From Edolisoma coerulescens (lineage: Eukaryota > Chordata > Aves > Passeriformes > Campephagidae): a DNA stretch of 64,000 nt. The DNA lies in contig VWZW01006282.1 in NCBI GenBank assembly GCA_013397115.1, positions 1,797,831 to 1,861,830 on the forward strand, written 5' to 3'. Position 1 is the first letter of the stretch. Every line of letters begins with the position of its first letter. Shown here one piece after another: positions 25,901 through 38,600 of the stretch. The translations under genes were made by a program, and so were the position numbers. A model generated the notes under the pieces. That model had not been told where the DNA came from, did not search any database, and saw nothing but the letters and a program-made list of their open reading frames with translations.

Positions 25901-27179
25901 CAATTACTCTCATGGGTTTCAATCTCCAGCACGGAAAAGCATGATTTTGCTAGTGCCACACTCAAACTCACTTACCCCTGGCCCATTTCCAAAATGTCCT
26001 TCCTTCCTGGTGCTCAGTGATGTTGGCTCCTGCCCATTTGGTCTCCAGTACTGGCTTTTGACCCAAGCTGTGCAAAGTGGAGGCAGGTGATGGGGCAGCA
26101 AGTGAAACCGTCCTGCGAGATGCAGGACCTGCAGCCTGTGTGCCTTAATTCCCATCGGGAAGGAGGCTCTGCCTTCCCACTCACTGCAGGGATGCTCCAT
26201 GCATTGCCAGGCTTCAGGTCTCTTCCCATTGGATCAGGGCTTCCAAGTTTTCTTCTATTAAGGTTCATGTTAGCTAAGCTAAATAGAGGATTTGAAAATG
26301 GATGTTGGCAAATTGTTGCCACATCTTCATTGAAGATGTAATTGCAGGTACATTTCCTGCTTTACAGCAATTAGTAGGCGAGGAACTGTCACCCAGGCAC
26401 ACCATGGAAGCCAGGACTTCTACCTGGAGAAGCCCACCTACCAAACCACTTTGCTCTAGTGCATCTCTCTCTTAGAATCAGCACATCAGCAAATCCTGTG
26501 GCCTTTAGTCCAGTGCTGTCATTTCTCAGGGGATTTTAGAGAGAAGATCCAGGCTCAAAGGGAAGGAATTGCAGGCATTCTGGCTTCTTAACCCTTCATT
26601 TCCAGGTCAGCAGATCCCAAAGTTTCTCAGCAGGCTTCAACAAAACACTCCTGCTTTTCTCCATCATACTCACACTTGGGGAGAGTCTGTGAGCTCCCCG
26701 GAGGTTTTGGGTTCCCCTGCAGCAAGGGCAGAGGTTCCCCAGGTGTCCCTGGGGACTTGGCACACCACAGGTGGCTGCTGCAGGAGCAGAGGAGGGAGTA
26801 ATGCCTCAGACCACCCCTGCTATGCTGTGGTTTGTGTCCTTGTGTTTTTTGCACTGCAAATTGCAAGTCTTCTGTCAAATGATGGAAGTGCCAGGTGAGA
26901 TGGATGGGTAGGGAGCCAGGAGTGTGTGTGAATGTCTGAGCTCAGCCCATGCCCAGTGGTTGCTGTCGTGGGTTGACGTGCTGGGGACACTGATGACAGC
27001 AAACAGGCAGAGCTGGTAATGGCACGGCAGCTGGGTCCAGGAACCAGCTTTCTTTACTGTTCTGTAAAATTGATTTGATTTTTTTAATCTTGGCTATCTG
27101 TTCTGCCTCCAAAGAGGGACAGGCATCAGCATCAGCAGAGGTTGCATGATAAAGGAAATCAAGCCACACTGACCTCAGA

Positions 27180-27760
27180 AAGTTTTATTTGCTTAGTTTT
27201 TAGAAGTGCTATTTATCATATTGAACTAACACTGTTATCAGAAGACATGTGGGTAACCTCCTGAAACTACCTGGCAATGTGTAATATGCCACCTATAAAT
27301 AAATGCCATTGTAAATGTCGAGTCATACGGGAAGATAAATAAATTAGTTTCCTGAGCTCATTAGAGATGAAAGCTGGGGTTTTATAGCAGGATGAAGAGA
27401 ATTGCACAATGCACTTCCATATGGCTTATGAAATGTGTATGAAAACCATTTTCTCCTACCCCTGCTAATTATGATATATAAATAGATATACTGTTTTCCT
27501 TTGGGCACTTACTTACTGGAATCTTTTATTTTTTTTAAAGATGAGCGAAATCACTTGTATGATGCATTTCTGTAGGCCTTTAACAGATCTCTAAATCAAA
27601 AATACATATTTTTATAGCAATAAAATGACCTTTCACTAATTGGGAAACAAAATGTTACCCAATAGGTGACAGTTGTCATGAGTGCTCAGCACAGTCAGAA
27701 GTCATTTTGGCATTTGGCTTTAAACTGTAGCTAAGATAAATGTTTAAATAATATTTTTTT
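27180..27760. promoter_or_regulatory. AT-rich block resembling a conserved non-coding element
   Basis: About 580 bp of complex AT-rich sequence with no repeats, no CpG decay signature and many homeodomain-type words. These include CAATAAAA near 27620 and a TGACA-GT-TGTCA inverted pair at 27667-27678, a paired MEIS/TGIF-type site. It resembles long conserved enhancers seen near developmental and immune loci. It carries no coding potential in any frame. Conservation cannot be tested here. Confidence 0.3.
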
Positions 27761-28149
27761 AACCCAAGTGTCTATATGAGTTCTGTGTGAGCGTGCTTAA
27801 GGAAGGAGAGGGTGATTTGTGCTGCCTGTGGCCAGACTAAAACCAAAGCACTGTTTTTCACTCAGGGCACAATTTTGCCACAGGACCTGTTGGCAGAGGA
27901 CTCCTCTGAGCGTGTGTCCCTGGCCACTGCTAGTGAGCAGCCCACTGTGCTCAGTTCATGTCTTACAGGGACAGCAGCAATGCTTTTCCAGCCTGTCTGT
28001 AGTCCAGCAAGACTCCCTGCCTAGAACCAGTGGGTGATATTCACCAGACCAGGCTGGGAGAAGTGGAAGCATGGCCCTCTGAAGGAGGACATAGATGTGG
28101 CAACAGAGTAAACAACAGTCAGAGACAGAATAAATGAGTCACTTTTCTA

Positions 28150-29494
28150 GCATATTTGAATACTGTTTATTATAAACATTGCAAATTAATATCTCTAACT
28201 CAGAAAAAAATAAAATTGGATGCAAAAATACACCGGTGGTATACTGCATATACATATAAATACATTATATAGTTTGCACAGTCATCAGGCGTCTTCCTGC
28301 CGGACTGACTTTCCACAGACTGATACAAAAGTTGAAACAGAGGAAAACAGAAGGGAAAGGTCTCCAAATATACACAGTGCTGTTTTGGCAAGTGATTAGG
28401 TTCCCAAAAAAACTGGGCTGTAAGAAACAAAACACAGTTTCACAAGAGACCCATTTGTGTTTTCACATCATATCTACCTCACAGCAAGAGGGGAAAAAGC
28501 AAGCAAGAGAACAGTGACACATATAGGGTGCTCAGTACATACTGATGACATCTGAGACCAGTTCCACTCCCCATTCAAAGCCTGTGTTGTTAATGGGGTC
28601 TGGAAAAGTCCTCTCTTTGATAAGGAGGACTTCAGTAAGATCCAAAGTGCTTTACTAGATGCTGTCTTAGTGCACACAACCCACTGCAACAGGCAGCTTG
28701 CTCTCAGCCTCTGGTAGCAGGGGTCCCTCCGTGCAGATGCACTGGATGGGGTCACTGCAGAGGGGTTGGCTGCCAGGGGCCCAGGTGCTCCCACCTCACA
28801 GAGGTGAAGGAAGCACATGCTCTCCAGGGCCAGTTCTCCATCGGAAACCCCGAGGCCCTGGGCAGTGCCTCTGCCCTGGGTCAGAGCCTGCAGCTGCTCC
28901 AAGGGGGCTGGCAGGAGCCCTGCCACAGCTGAGCTGCAGCTCTTCCTCACCACGAACCTCATGCCTCTCCCACCAGCCTAACACAGCTGCCCTGCTCGGC
29001 TCTGAGGAAGGCAGACAGATTGCAAGCACGCTCACATGGACTTCTCCAACATCTCTGAATTTTGGTTTCAGTTTTTGTTTCCCTTCATTTCCTTAGAAGA
29101 CAAAAAGCTACACAGGTGGTGCCTGCTTGCTCTGGGCTGGCTGGAGAGTCAGTGATGTGGCCTTTGTGGCACCCCGAGAGGTAGATGGAGTTCAGAGCAC
29201 CAAGGCAGTGTCCAGGCAGAGATTGTGGTGGCACCAAGGAGACCTTGGGGGGAATCCATGACTGGTGCAAGGAGCAGCCCCAGTCCGTGCAGGCACTGCA
29301 CCTCCCGTGGGTGCACCCTGCACCCAGCCCCACATGGAGGATGATTCCCATAGAGATGCTGAGCACCAGACTGGGACAAAGCCCTTTCCATAGGAAAAGG
29401 TGGCAGTGTGTGCTGTGCATCGCTCCAGGGGAGGGTCTCCATCCCCAGCTCACCCCACAGTCCAGCACAGGGTGGTGCCAAGGGATGCCTTGGT
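28150..29494 (-). other. TNFAIP2: Inferred 3' UTR of TNFAIP2
   Basis: This is the stretch between the stop codon and the first minus-strand AATAAA. The distal 300 bases are AT-rich and complex and include an ATTTA pentamer (minus strand, near 28256-28260), as in messages of inflammation-induced genes. Open frames on either strand here are chance. Confidence 0.45.
28166..28171 (-). terminator. TNFAIP2: Poly(A) signal AATAAA, likely for TNFAIP2
   Basis: On the minus strand this is AATAAA (plus strand tttatt), the first canonical signal I see downstream of the TNFAIP2 stop codon at 29495. Cleavage is expected at about 28140-28155. It would give a 3' UTR of about 1.35 kb. Confidence 0.5.
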
Positions 29495-29636
29495 CTAGGA
29501 CACGTTTATGTTGGAGAAGAGCAGGGCCCTGGGCTGTGTGGATGCTGTGCTGTCTGCCAAGTAGCCCAGGATGCTTTTGAGTTCACTGCGTGACAAATTG
29601 GCTTTGATGTGCAGGAAGGCTTCCAGGTGCCTTTTG
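29495..29636 (-). CDS. TNFAIP2: TNFAIP2 coding exon 11 (last), residues 645-691
   Basis: The acceptor is ttctcttccacag. The first base (C) completes an Arg codon, then KRHLEAFLHIKANLSRSELK and on to LLFSNINVS and TAG. It is colinear with the last exon of the EXOC3-like gene at 1533-1713 (KEHLSAVLDIK, SLSRED, LLFADIEV) but lacks that gene's cysteine tail. Confidence 0.9.
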
Positions 29637-32600
29637 CTGTGGAAGAGAAATGGGCAGGTGTTATTTCCTCCCACACACCTCCACAAGTCAGGGCCATAGC
29701 ACCAGGATGTGGCCCCCTCCCTGTGGCGTGTGCTGATGTCCCCCGTGGGTGCCAGCTCAGCATCTGGCAGTCCTACACAAGACCCTGCACTGTCCTGGGA
29801 TGTTTGGGGTAGGGAAGGGAATCTCCAAGGTAAAGGAGAAAATCAGGCCAGAATTTGGAATATATCAATAGGCTTTTATTCATATCTTCCTTGGCTTTCT
29901 GATAGCACTGGGATTGCCACAGCCTGGCAGGCAGACCGCACTCAGGTTTATAGGATCAGGCTATATGAACCTCACCTATATTCATATTTGACTGCTTCCA
30001 GGCTCAATTAAAATTCCATATGAGTATTCTGTTTCAGCATCTCTTACCGGATATCTGGGTATGAAGTGGCGAGTGTTGCAACTTCAATTTTAATAGCACC
30101 TAAATCCTGAAGTCGGATTATTTCAGCCAGTTTGGGGAGTGCTGAATTCAGCCACGTGGCTTGAGATCCCTGTTAGAAGAGAAAGTGGTTAGCAGGACAT
30201 CATGGGGCTGCAAACCTCCCCCCACCCCAGGAGCTGGCTCCTGAGGCTGTTTCCTGGCAAGGGGAAAGGCCACATCAGTGATTTTAGGTGCCTCATTGTT
30301 TTCAGAGGTGTTTCTGCCTGAGGCAGCCTTGGAAAAATTGGATTAGCGTTTTGATGGTTTTTGATCCTCTTACACAAATGGTGTACAGCTTGCCATAAGA
30401 CTGAGACTTCCACATCCACCTCAGCAGACTCTCTCTGCTCATTTGCCTTTCCTTGGGTTTCTGCACTGCCTGGTGTGTGTACAAGGTCTGATGGGCCAGG
30501 TAAGTCACTGACACATGCTGCTCTGCCCCAGCTCCAAACACAACCCTGCCTTTAGCATCTCCAGGTATTTCCAGAATCAGGTAAAAGCCCCAACTGGAGC
30601 TTTTTCCTTGCCATTGGAATTCCCAAGGTGCAGCTGCCTGACCTCCCACCCACTCTATGTGAAACTCAGGCTTGTTCCTTCTCCAGTCAAACGTGCACGG
30701 GGTGGCAGAGGACAGGTTTTGGCTTAGCTATTAGCTTTTTTTGCAGGGAAAATTAGAGGCATGCAAGGAGGGAAATGATCTCAAAGGACAAAGAAGGGTG
30801 TTCCAGCTTTGGCTCTCATAGAGGAATTCATTGCATACCACAGACCCCACACTGCCTGCTTTAGCCCCAGTGTGAAGGAAATCAAGGGTGAGAGGAAACC
30901 CAGATTCCATGGAAGCCGCACTGAAACCGGAAAAGATTATCTAAGTCTTCTGACCCTATTAATATAAACCTTCAAAAGGAAACTGCCTATGGGACAAAGG
31001 AGGATGAAATCATGTCTCTCCAAGCAGGGAGGGGCAGGCTGCTGACAGAGGAGCCTTTCTGCCTACAGGCACTTAGAGACCTCTTTCTGCCTAAGGTACT
31101 GCCTTCCAGGAAATTAAGCTGAGTTGAAAAGGTTAACAAAAGTTCCCAGAATTATTTTCCTGTTTTTCAGTGTGTCGGTGCCCTGTGCTGACGTGTTCGT
31201 GGCAAGCACGTACATTGCTGGTGCAGAAGGCTTCCAGGTCAGCAGCATTCTTGGAGATATGTTGGGCCAGAGCTTGCTGCTGTGCTGGGGTTTTCAGGCT
31301 GACCTTCCTCTTCAGCAGCCTCACAATGTACTCTTTAACCAAACGGGCGTGGATCTTCTCAATGATAGCCTGTTGGGAAGGAGAGGAGGCAATCACCATC
31401 CATCTCTCTTTTGCTTGGGGACAGAACAAACCATGTGTGTGGATGGAGGACAAAACCATCCTGGGTGCTGTGAGACATGCCCCACCACTGCCTGCTGCTG
31501 ACTACACAGCAGGAACAGCCCTGGTTGCCAACCTCCCAAGACTGGTTACGCCACATCCTAGATGCTGAGAATTTCTTTGTGCTCTAATAAGTATGGGAAT
31601 TTCCAAATGTTGTTTCCTTCTGGGAAGAGTTTAAAGTGCAGGAAAGATTTCCATGTGCTAGAGGAGTAACAGTATTCCAGAGAAACAGGAATTCATGCTG
31701 CTCTTCCTGTTCTTCTCTCTAACACACAAAACATCACCATTTGTCTCAGCTAGTAAAAAGACAAAGGCAGGAAATCAAATACTGTCATATATGATGATAT
31801 TTTATATATACTCCAGCACCAGTGAGGATGTGGTTCTGGCTTAGTTCTCTGGGATTTGTCCCAGTTGCATCCACCTCCTCCAGTCCCTAGGGCAATCAAA
31901 GGAGCAATGAGACCAAACCGTGCAACTGCGTCTGTGTTTCAAGATTGCTAAACCAAATCCATAAGTAAAGCCACGTGTTGAGTGGTCTCTAAAGCACTTC
32001 TCTTACATCAGGGGTGATTTGCTCTGCAAACAGTGCAGCAGAGCTGCAGGAGTTTGCTTCTGTCAGAGAAGGGTGAGATTCATGTGCCTAATCTGGGTAA
32101 ACTGCATGCTGATGGAAACCCTACCTTAGAGGCTTCCTGATGCCAGGCCAGCTCACCAGCTCAACATACATCAAGGCAACTCAAGCCACAGAGGATCAGA
32201 GCTGAAAATGTAGCCTCAGCCCCAGAATCCCTCCAATATTTCTCTCGGACTTACATGGTAAAATGGATCCTTTAAGGTCTGCAAGTCTGAAATATATTTG
32301 CTGGTGGTTTTAATGATCTCATTCATAATTTCACTGCTGGAGTCCCACTTATTCTCTGTAAACTTCTTGTACATTGGCTGGAAAAAAGGAAAATCTGCTA
32401 AGTTACCTAAAACAAATTCTATGCACATGTATATTTGTCATTTCTACATGTAGAGTACCCTATGTGGCAGGGGCATGTGTAGTCCTGTGCAGGGATGTGT
32501 GGTGATGCCTTACAGGGACAGGGGAACAAGAGGCTGTGTCCCCTTCTTGGTTCCTCATGGTGGAGAAGACCAAGGGCTTGAAAGGTTCATATTGGAGGTG

Positions 32601-35600
32601 TTTTAATTATTTCTGCTTTTTTTTTTTTTCCTCACTGTCTTGTCTGATTAGAGAATTATGGAACTGTCAGGGGAAAAAAATGAGTCATTATGAGATGTTT
32701 TCAATTATAATTTTTCTCAGCCACAGTAAATAAATATGAAAATGAAAAAAAACCCACCCCTGTTCTCTCATGCCTTCCAAAAAGCTCAGCAGAGAAAGCA
32801 GGAGAGATTGTGGCTGAACATTCCTGACTCCTACGCTTCCTTCTCGTCCACTAAAATTGCTTAACTTAAAAAGATTGTTATATATATAAACAAAAACAAA
32901 AACCAGAAAAAAATAAGGAAAAGAAAAGGAAGCCAAAAGTACAAAAATGCCCTTCAGGTCACCTTTATGGAGAAGCCAAAAGCTGCGTAATTGCAGTTTA
33001 TGCCATTAGTGGCCATGGCTTCCTACAGTGTAGAGAGTAAACAGCTGCAGGTTGAGACTCTCCCTGCTGCAGCCATTGTCTCAGATGCCATCAGCAGGTT
33101 TTATGTTCACCTGCAGAGTCATGCCTATGTCACTGCACCCATTTTGCCTGCAGGCATGAGGACCAGCTCAAGGAGAGCTTAGTGGGAGTTTTCTGGCAGC
33201 AGTGTGGGTTCAGACCAATCCTGTGCCTGGCCCCTTCTGAATTTGGCTGATTTGAATTAGAGATTTGCACAACAGATAGCACTGCAAGAGAACATGCCCT
33301 GCCCTGGCACCAGCTGAGCCATGGGGCAGGAGGGCGTGGGGCACAGATATGGTACCTTCAGCTGGGCAAAGAGCTGTTGAAGCAGCACATCAAAGCCGCT
33401 GTTTTCAATATCAGAGAGAGTGCTCAGGATATCAGCTTTACTGTCGTCCTTTTCTGCCATGTATTTCTCTGTGTATTCTCTGCAAGGAAATATCAGCCAG
33501 GTCAGAATAGTCTATCCTCAGAGGCGAGAGAGAGAGAAATCCAGAGGTCTCCAAACCTTTTGCAGGCAGATGGACCTACCTCTGCTCATTCTGGAGTACC
33601 TCCCCTCTATCACACTACTATATGTTGCCTGCAGAGGAAGGAGCAAAACCTTTTCTTTTGGACCCTTACCTAAAATTCCAGCAGTTGTTAATATTTGCAA
33701 TCAGTATAGGTTTATAGTATCTGTGCTTCTTGCATTTCTCCTTGAAGTCTTCAAAGGCATCCCTGTAGCTGGAGGGGAGATGGGAAGAGGAGAGGTGAGT
33801 GAGTGGTCACCCAGGCGCTGTGCTGGCCCCGCTGCCCACAGCCCCTCACCACCTCACCTCCTCAGGAAGGCTGGCAGCTCCTTCAGCAGCCGACGGGACA
33901 GCTCCTCACCCACGGCCTTGCTGATGTCCTCAGCTCGCTTCTGGCCGCTGTAGATACTCTAACAAATGAGCAAGATCAATTTTAAATGTCACCTGCTCCA
34001 AAAAGGCCAGGTTTTCTGGGTAAAGAGGCTGCAGATCCTTTACTGAGGTAACTGCACCCAGCTCTCCCACATCCCCCCCTGCAACTGAGCCAGGGACCAT
34101 ACAGAGCAGCTCTACTTATTTGGTAGGTTCAAAAGAAGCATGAAGAAGATCTAGAAAACAGCTGAGAAAGTAGGCAATTTGACACTTGGTTTTGTTCCTT
34201 TTTTTTCTTTTTTTTTTTATCATTGTTAGATTGCATTTAAAGAAACAATTTAATCACAACAATCTCAACATATGAGAGGTTTATTTTTTAAAAATAAACT
34301 CAACTAATCCTCTGCAGCCAGAGGAGGGAGAGAGCTAAGTGTGGAAAGGGGCAGCTCTGCCTGTGGTGCTTTCCCTGTGGGAGGAAGAAACAGACTCCCC
34401 ATTTCTCAATTAACTGAGCTTATCTCCTGTCTCTCTGCTGCTGGGGATGCAGAAGAGACTGCACAGAGAGAATGAAAGCAGTTTTTCTTCTCGTTTTGCT
34501 TACAGAGGTGTTTGCCTCCATCACATGGTACATCAGGCCCAAGACAGACCATGGTCTTGGGCCTCCCTGTACCACCCACCTCTGCTACCACTCTACACAA
34601 GTGACTCAGCCTTTTCCTTTTCTGCATTGACCACAGTTGGTCTCAAAACCTAAGTAGGTAAAAGATGCATTTGGGTTTTTTTAAATATAGCTCTGTATTA
34701 CCTGGATAACAAATATTCCCAGCAGTTCACTCTGAAAATGCCCATTTAGCTTCTCTGGTTCCTTGTCTTCTTTCCATCTTTGGATTTCTTTATCTAAACA
34801 TCTGCTCAGCGAATTTTTGACAGTAACCTTTAGGGAAGGAAGAACAACAGCATTTACCACAACATGGATGCAACAGCTCCTGCCTTATGCAGGTTTTACT
34901 CGCCCACCCACCTTTTGCCTGGCTCAGCAGACTTTTTCCTCAGCCCTGGCTGGGAAATAAAGGCTCCTTGTTAGGAGATGCTTGACCCACGACTTCACAG
35001 CAACAAGGACAACCCCCTCATGATATCCACCTATGCAACAATGAGTTGAGTATTTCAAGGTAGGGATGAAGATCCCATTGCACCACCACATCAGGGGGAT
35101 CAAGAGGGTAGGGAAGGGAGCAGTGAGTAGGAAGGTTGCAGCAGCTACATGTGCCAGAGCCCAAATTCCCCCAACCATGCACTGCGTGCGTGTCACACTC
35201 AGAGCTACCTGGTTTTGCAATCCTTTTCCATGAGCACTTCTGACGCCGCACAAGCGCTGGCGCAGGAAACAAAATGCTCTCAGGTTTTCTCAGCTCTGAC
35301 CCCTCTGTGCTGCAGTGAGGCTTTAGAAATGGTCTGTGCAGTGTCTGGCACGTATTGCTGATCCCCCAGTGCCCCATTCATGCGCTTTGCAGACCTCACA
35401 CCACCTCTCCCATATGCAAACCATCACGGACTACATCTAAACTTGGAACTTATCTTCTCATTTTCTGGGAATTCCAGCCCCAAATGCCAAAAGCCCTACG
35501 CTATGGGAGTACTGTAAAAATTGCTTGTTTCCATTAAGGGAAGAGTGATACAAAAACCAGAGCAACTTTTATTTTCTGCAGACGAGGCATTTCTCCATCA

Positions 35601-38600
35601 AAGAAACAGATTTTTCAAGACCAGATCTCCATGCTTTGCACTCACCCAAGGTCTGGTACCTCTGCAGAGACCAAGAGTAATCCAAGATCCTCCAGAAATT
35701 CCTGGGAGAGGGATCATAAATCCCTCTGGAGGTTTATCAGACAACTGGAATGTTGCCCATAAAGATCTGTTGTTGGGTTTTCCCCCCTCTGTTCCTACCA
35801 TTCGGTTTACAAGAACAGAGCAGTTCTTTTCTCAGGGCTCCCAGGGCTAAGCAGAAGTTTGCTCTGCAAGTCCCATCTAGCAGAAAGGTGACCTGTTCCC
35901 CAAAAACAAACAAAGGCTTTTGCTTCTCCTTGGAAGGGTGCGTAGGGTGTGTGGCTCACTGGTGAAGAAGCGTGTGTGCAGGACAAGTCACAGCTTCTCC
36001 GAGGAGTCATATGGGAGCAGTGAAGGGAAGAAAAGGAGTGACTGAACCTTTCTTACCTCTTCACTGTCAAGGTATTTCTTTTCAAGCTCTTTGCTCAGAC
36101 TTGATGGCAAAAGGCTTCCAAGCTTAACTTTATCCAACTCCATGGCTAAAGCATGATCTTTTCTCATTTCTCTGGAATGAAAAAAAGCCAAACAATCTTA
36201 TTTTCCAAGGGCAGTGTAATTCAAGACAGTTGTTGATGCAAATCACTAACAGTTTTTGAGGATATCAGTGAAAAAACAGATGGAAATGTACATTGTCCTT
36301 AGTCCAGGCAGGACTTGGAGAAGCTGAATGAATATGTGCCAGGGGTGAGACCTGTGAGGGTGGGACCACAAGCAACTCTGGGAATGGAGTAATGGTCTGT
36401 CAAACTCCTGAGTATCAGCCGCTGTCCTCTGGCGGGGATAGGAGACCTGAAGCAAGTAGGAGGGTCTAGCCCCTGGACATGACCTCTCTCCATCAATATA
36501 GAGAGGTGAGCAGATGAAAAGCTGGCATTTGATGGCTGGGAGGTGGTCCCTCAGCAGACACCTGGACATGGTCTCTGGGATCACTCTCAAGGCAGTTGCT
36601 ACCCTGGACAACACTGTCCCCAGTGCCAGGCTGAGCTGCTCTGGCTGAGCCCTGCTCCTCGCAACTGTTGATTTCCAAACGCAGGCTGGTTCAGGCCTGA
36701 ATATCCTGACCCAGAGCATAACACCGGCTGTGGAAAACTTCTGGGACCAACACTGAATCATTCACTCATTAGTGAAACACAATAAGGAAAAAGTGGAGGT
36801 GAAGGTTGAATAGAAATAGAATGGAACAGGAAAGACATTGCTCGTGTCTTGACTGGTTTCCACCGAAGAACTGAGCGCCCTCAATTATCCACCGAGTACT
36901 TTTAGCCACAACAAGCAATATTTTCAGTTCTATAACATACAGGGCTTGTGGGGACCCTTGGCTGATGGTGTCCTCCCCCCCCAGGGGTGCACCTCTTGCT
37001 CTCCTAAAGGTGAGGAAAACATAGACTGTGGATAACACCTAAGCAACATGCTCCATGCCCAGAATAATTGTATCTCAGGTTGCTCTATTTATTGTCTGCC
37101 CTCTGGTACAAAGGGCTGAAATTTCCAAATTTTCCAAGAGTGAGCCCAGGTCTGCAACTGGAATAGATATCAAGGCAATGAACCTGACCAATTTACCCCA
37201 CAAATGAAGCCCTAAACATCTGTATGTCTGTTGCCCAATAGCCAGAATGGTGGGAACAGCCCTTCATTTACAGACCAGCAGCCTTGAGTGTGTCCCAGCC
37301 AGGAGTGTAAATCAGAACATCATCAGTAACACCAGAACTTAGCCAGGTGCTGGACTGCACCACAGTGATACCAATTCATAAATCAAGCAAAGGCCTGGGT
37401 TTGCAGCCAATGAGCCTGTGTCGATTGCCAGGGGTAAATATGGATAAAAGCCTCACTTACTTTGGATAAAAGTTGTGCACCCATGAGAGAAGAAGGTAAA
37501 TATCTTTGTCCTCCAGATGAGACTCAGCATTTTTCTTCGCCTGGGAGGCAAAATAATTGTGGTAGAGTTCTGCATATATGCTGAACACATTAAACTCAGG
37601 AGGATAAAGCTGTTTAATGTACTTGGCAACCACTGTCAAATCTTCTTTCATTGTCTTTCCCATGTGCAGGAGGTTCTGGCCAACTGCAGAGAGGTTCTCA
37701 GTTCTAAGAGTATGGCTTGTGTCTTTCATTCGAGCCTCTACCGACTCCTTTACTGTGGCCATCCAAAGCTCCTTCCATTTTCTCGGCCTAAATTGCATAT
37801 TTTGGTCCAGTGGATTCTCTGACATGTAATTCTGATCTTCTTTCTCCTGCTCTTTCAGAGCCTCAACTGCCTGCTGCAGCAGGTCTGGGTTTGTTTTCGC
37901 AAGCAGCACAGAATCCTTCAAGACGCTGAAGACTTTGTGCTTCAGAACTTCATAGACAGACTCGATGTCTTTCTGGCTGGTGTTCAGTCCCTCCTCACTT
38001 TTGCTAGACAGGCTCTTCTCCAGGACAATCAGATGTTGAATGGCATCACAAAGCTTTTGCTCTCCAAGGAGATCCATGACTTGTTTGACTGGTGAAAAAA
38101 GAACAGTCTTTCTTTAACCAAGAGTGAAGATTTAGATTTCTGTTTTACACAGAATGATGGCTCTGGAATATTTTTTAAAAATGCTTATAGTTCCAGAATG
38201 CTAGCTCTTGGGCTCCTTCACCATACAGAAAATCTGTTTATTTAAAGATCAGATTATTTCAAGCTTCCCTTTAACTGGGGCAATGGAAATTTGAACACCA
38301 TCACCAGTGTGTTGCATATGGACAGCTATTCATGAGCCACCTATAATTTTTTTCTAAAATTTAGCCTTGTGGAGATAGCTAGTTAGTTAGTTAGTTAGTT
38401 AGTTATTGCTCATCCCCCTTCCCATTAATACGATCTCAAGTCAGAAGCATAGCTTTAGAAATAATGTAGATGGAAAGATGTAACTAAACAAGATGTGCTA
38501 AAGGAAATACCACATGGGTTTTCCAGAAATAGATTTGGCACAACCTGACCTGTGAAATTGTTTGGGAGGACACATTTAGCAGGCAAGAAAAACACAATTG

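Larger units (their letters stand above)
1714..28149. other. Intergenic region between the two convergent Sec6-family genes
   Basis: The first few hundred bases are probably 3' UTR of the EXOC3-like gene. I found no exon with recognisable protein homology on either strand in these 26 kb. Open frames up to 196 codons occur in GC-rich parts but lack splice context and family resemblance. The region holds two CR1 fragments, short tandem repeats, a CpG-rich patch with CTCF-like motifs and two non-coding blocks that look conserved, all listed separately. Stretches at 2.2-5.3, 16.3-19.8 and 20.0-27.1 kb show nothing else I can support. Confidence 0.6.

Noticed and set aside
33420..33953. Open frame of 177 codons on the plus strand
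   Set aside because: Antisense to TNFAIP2 coding exons 5-7 and runs through their introns. A shadow.
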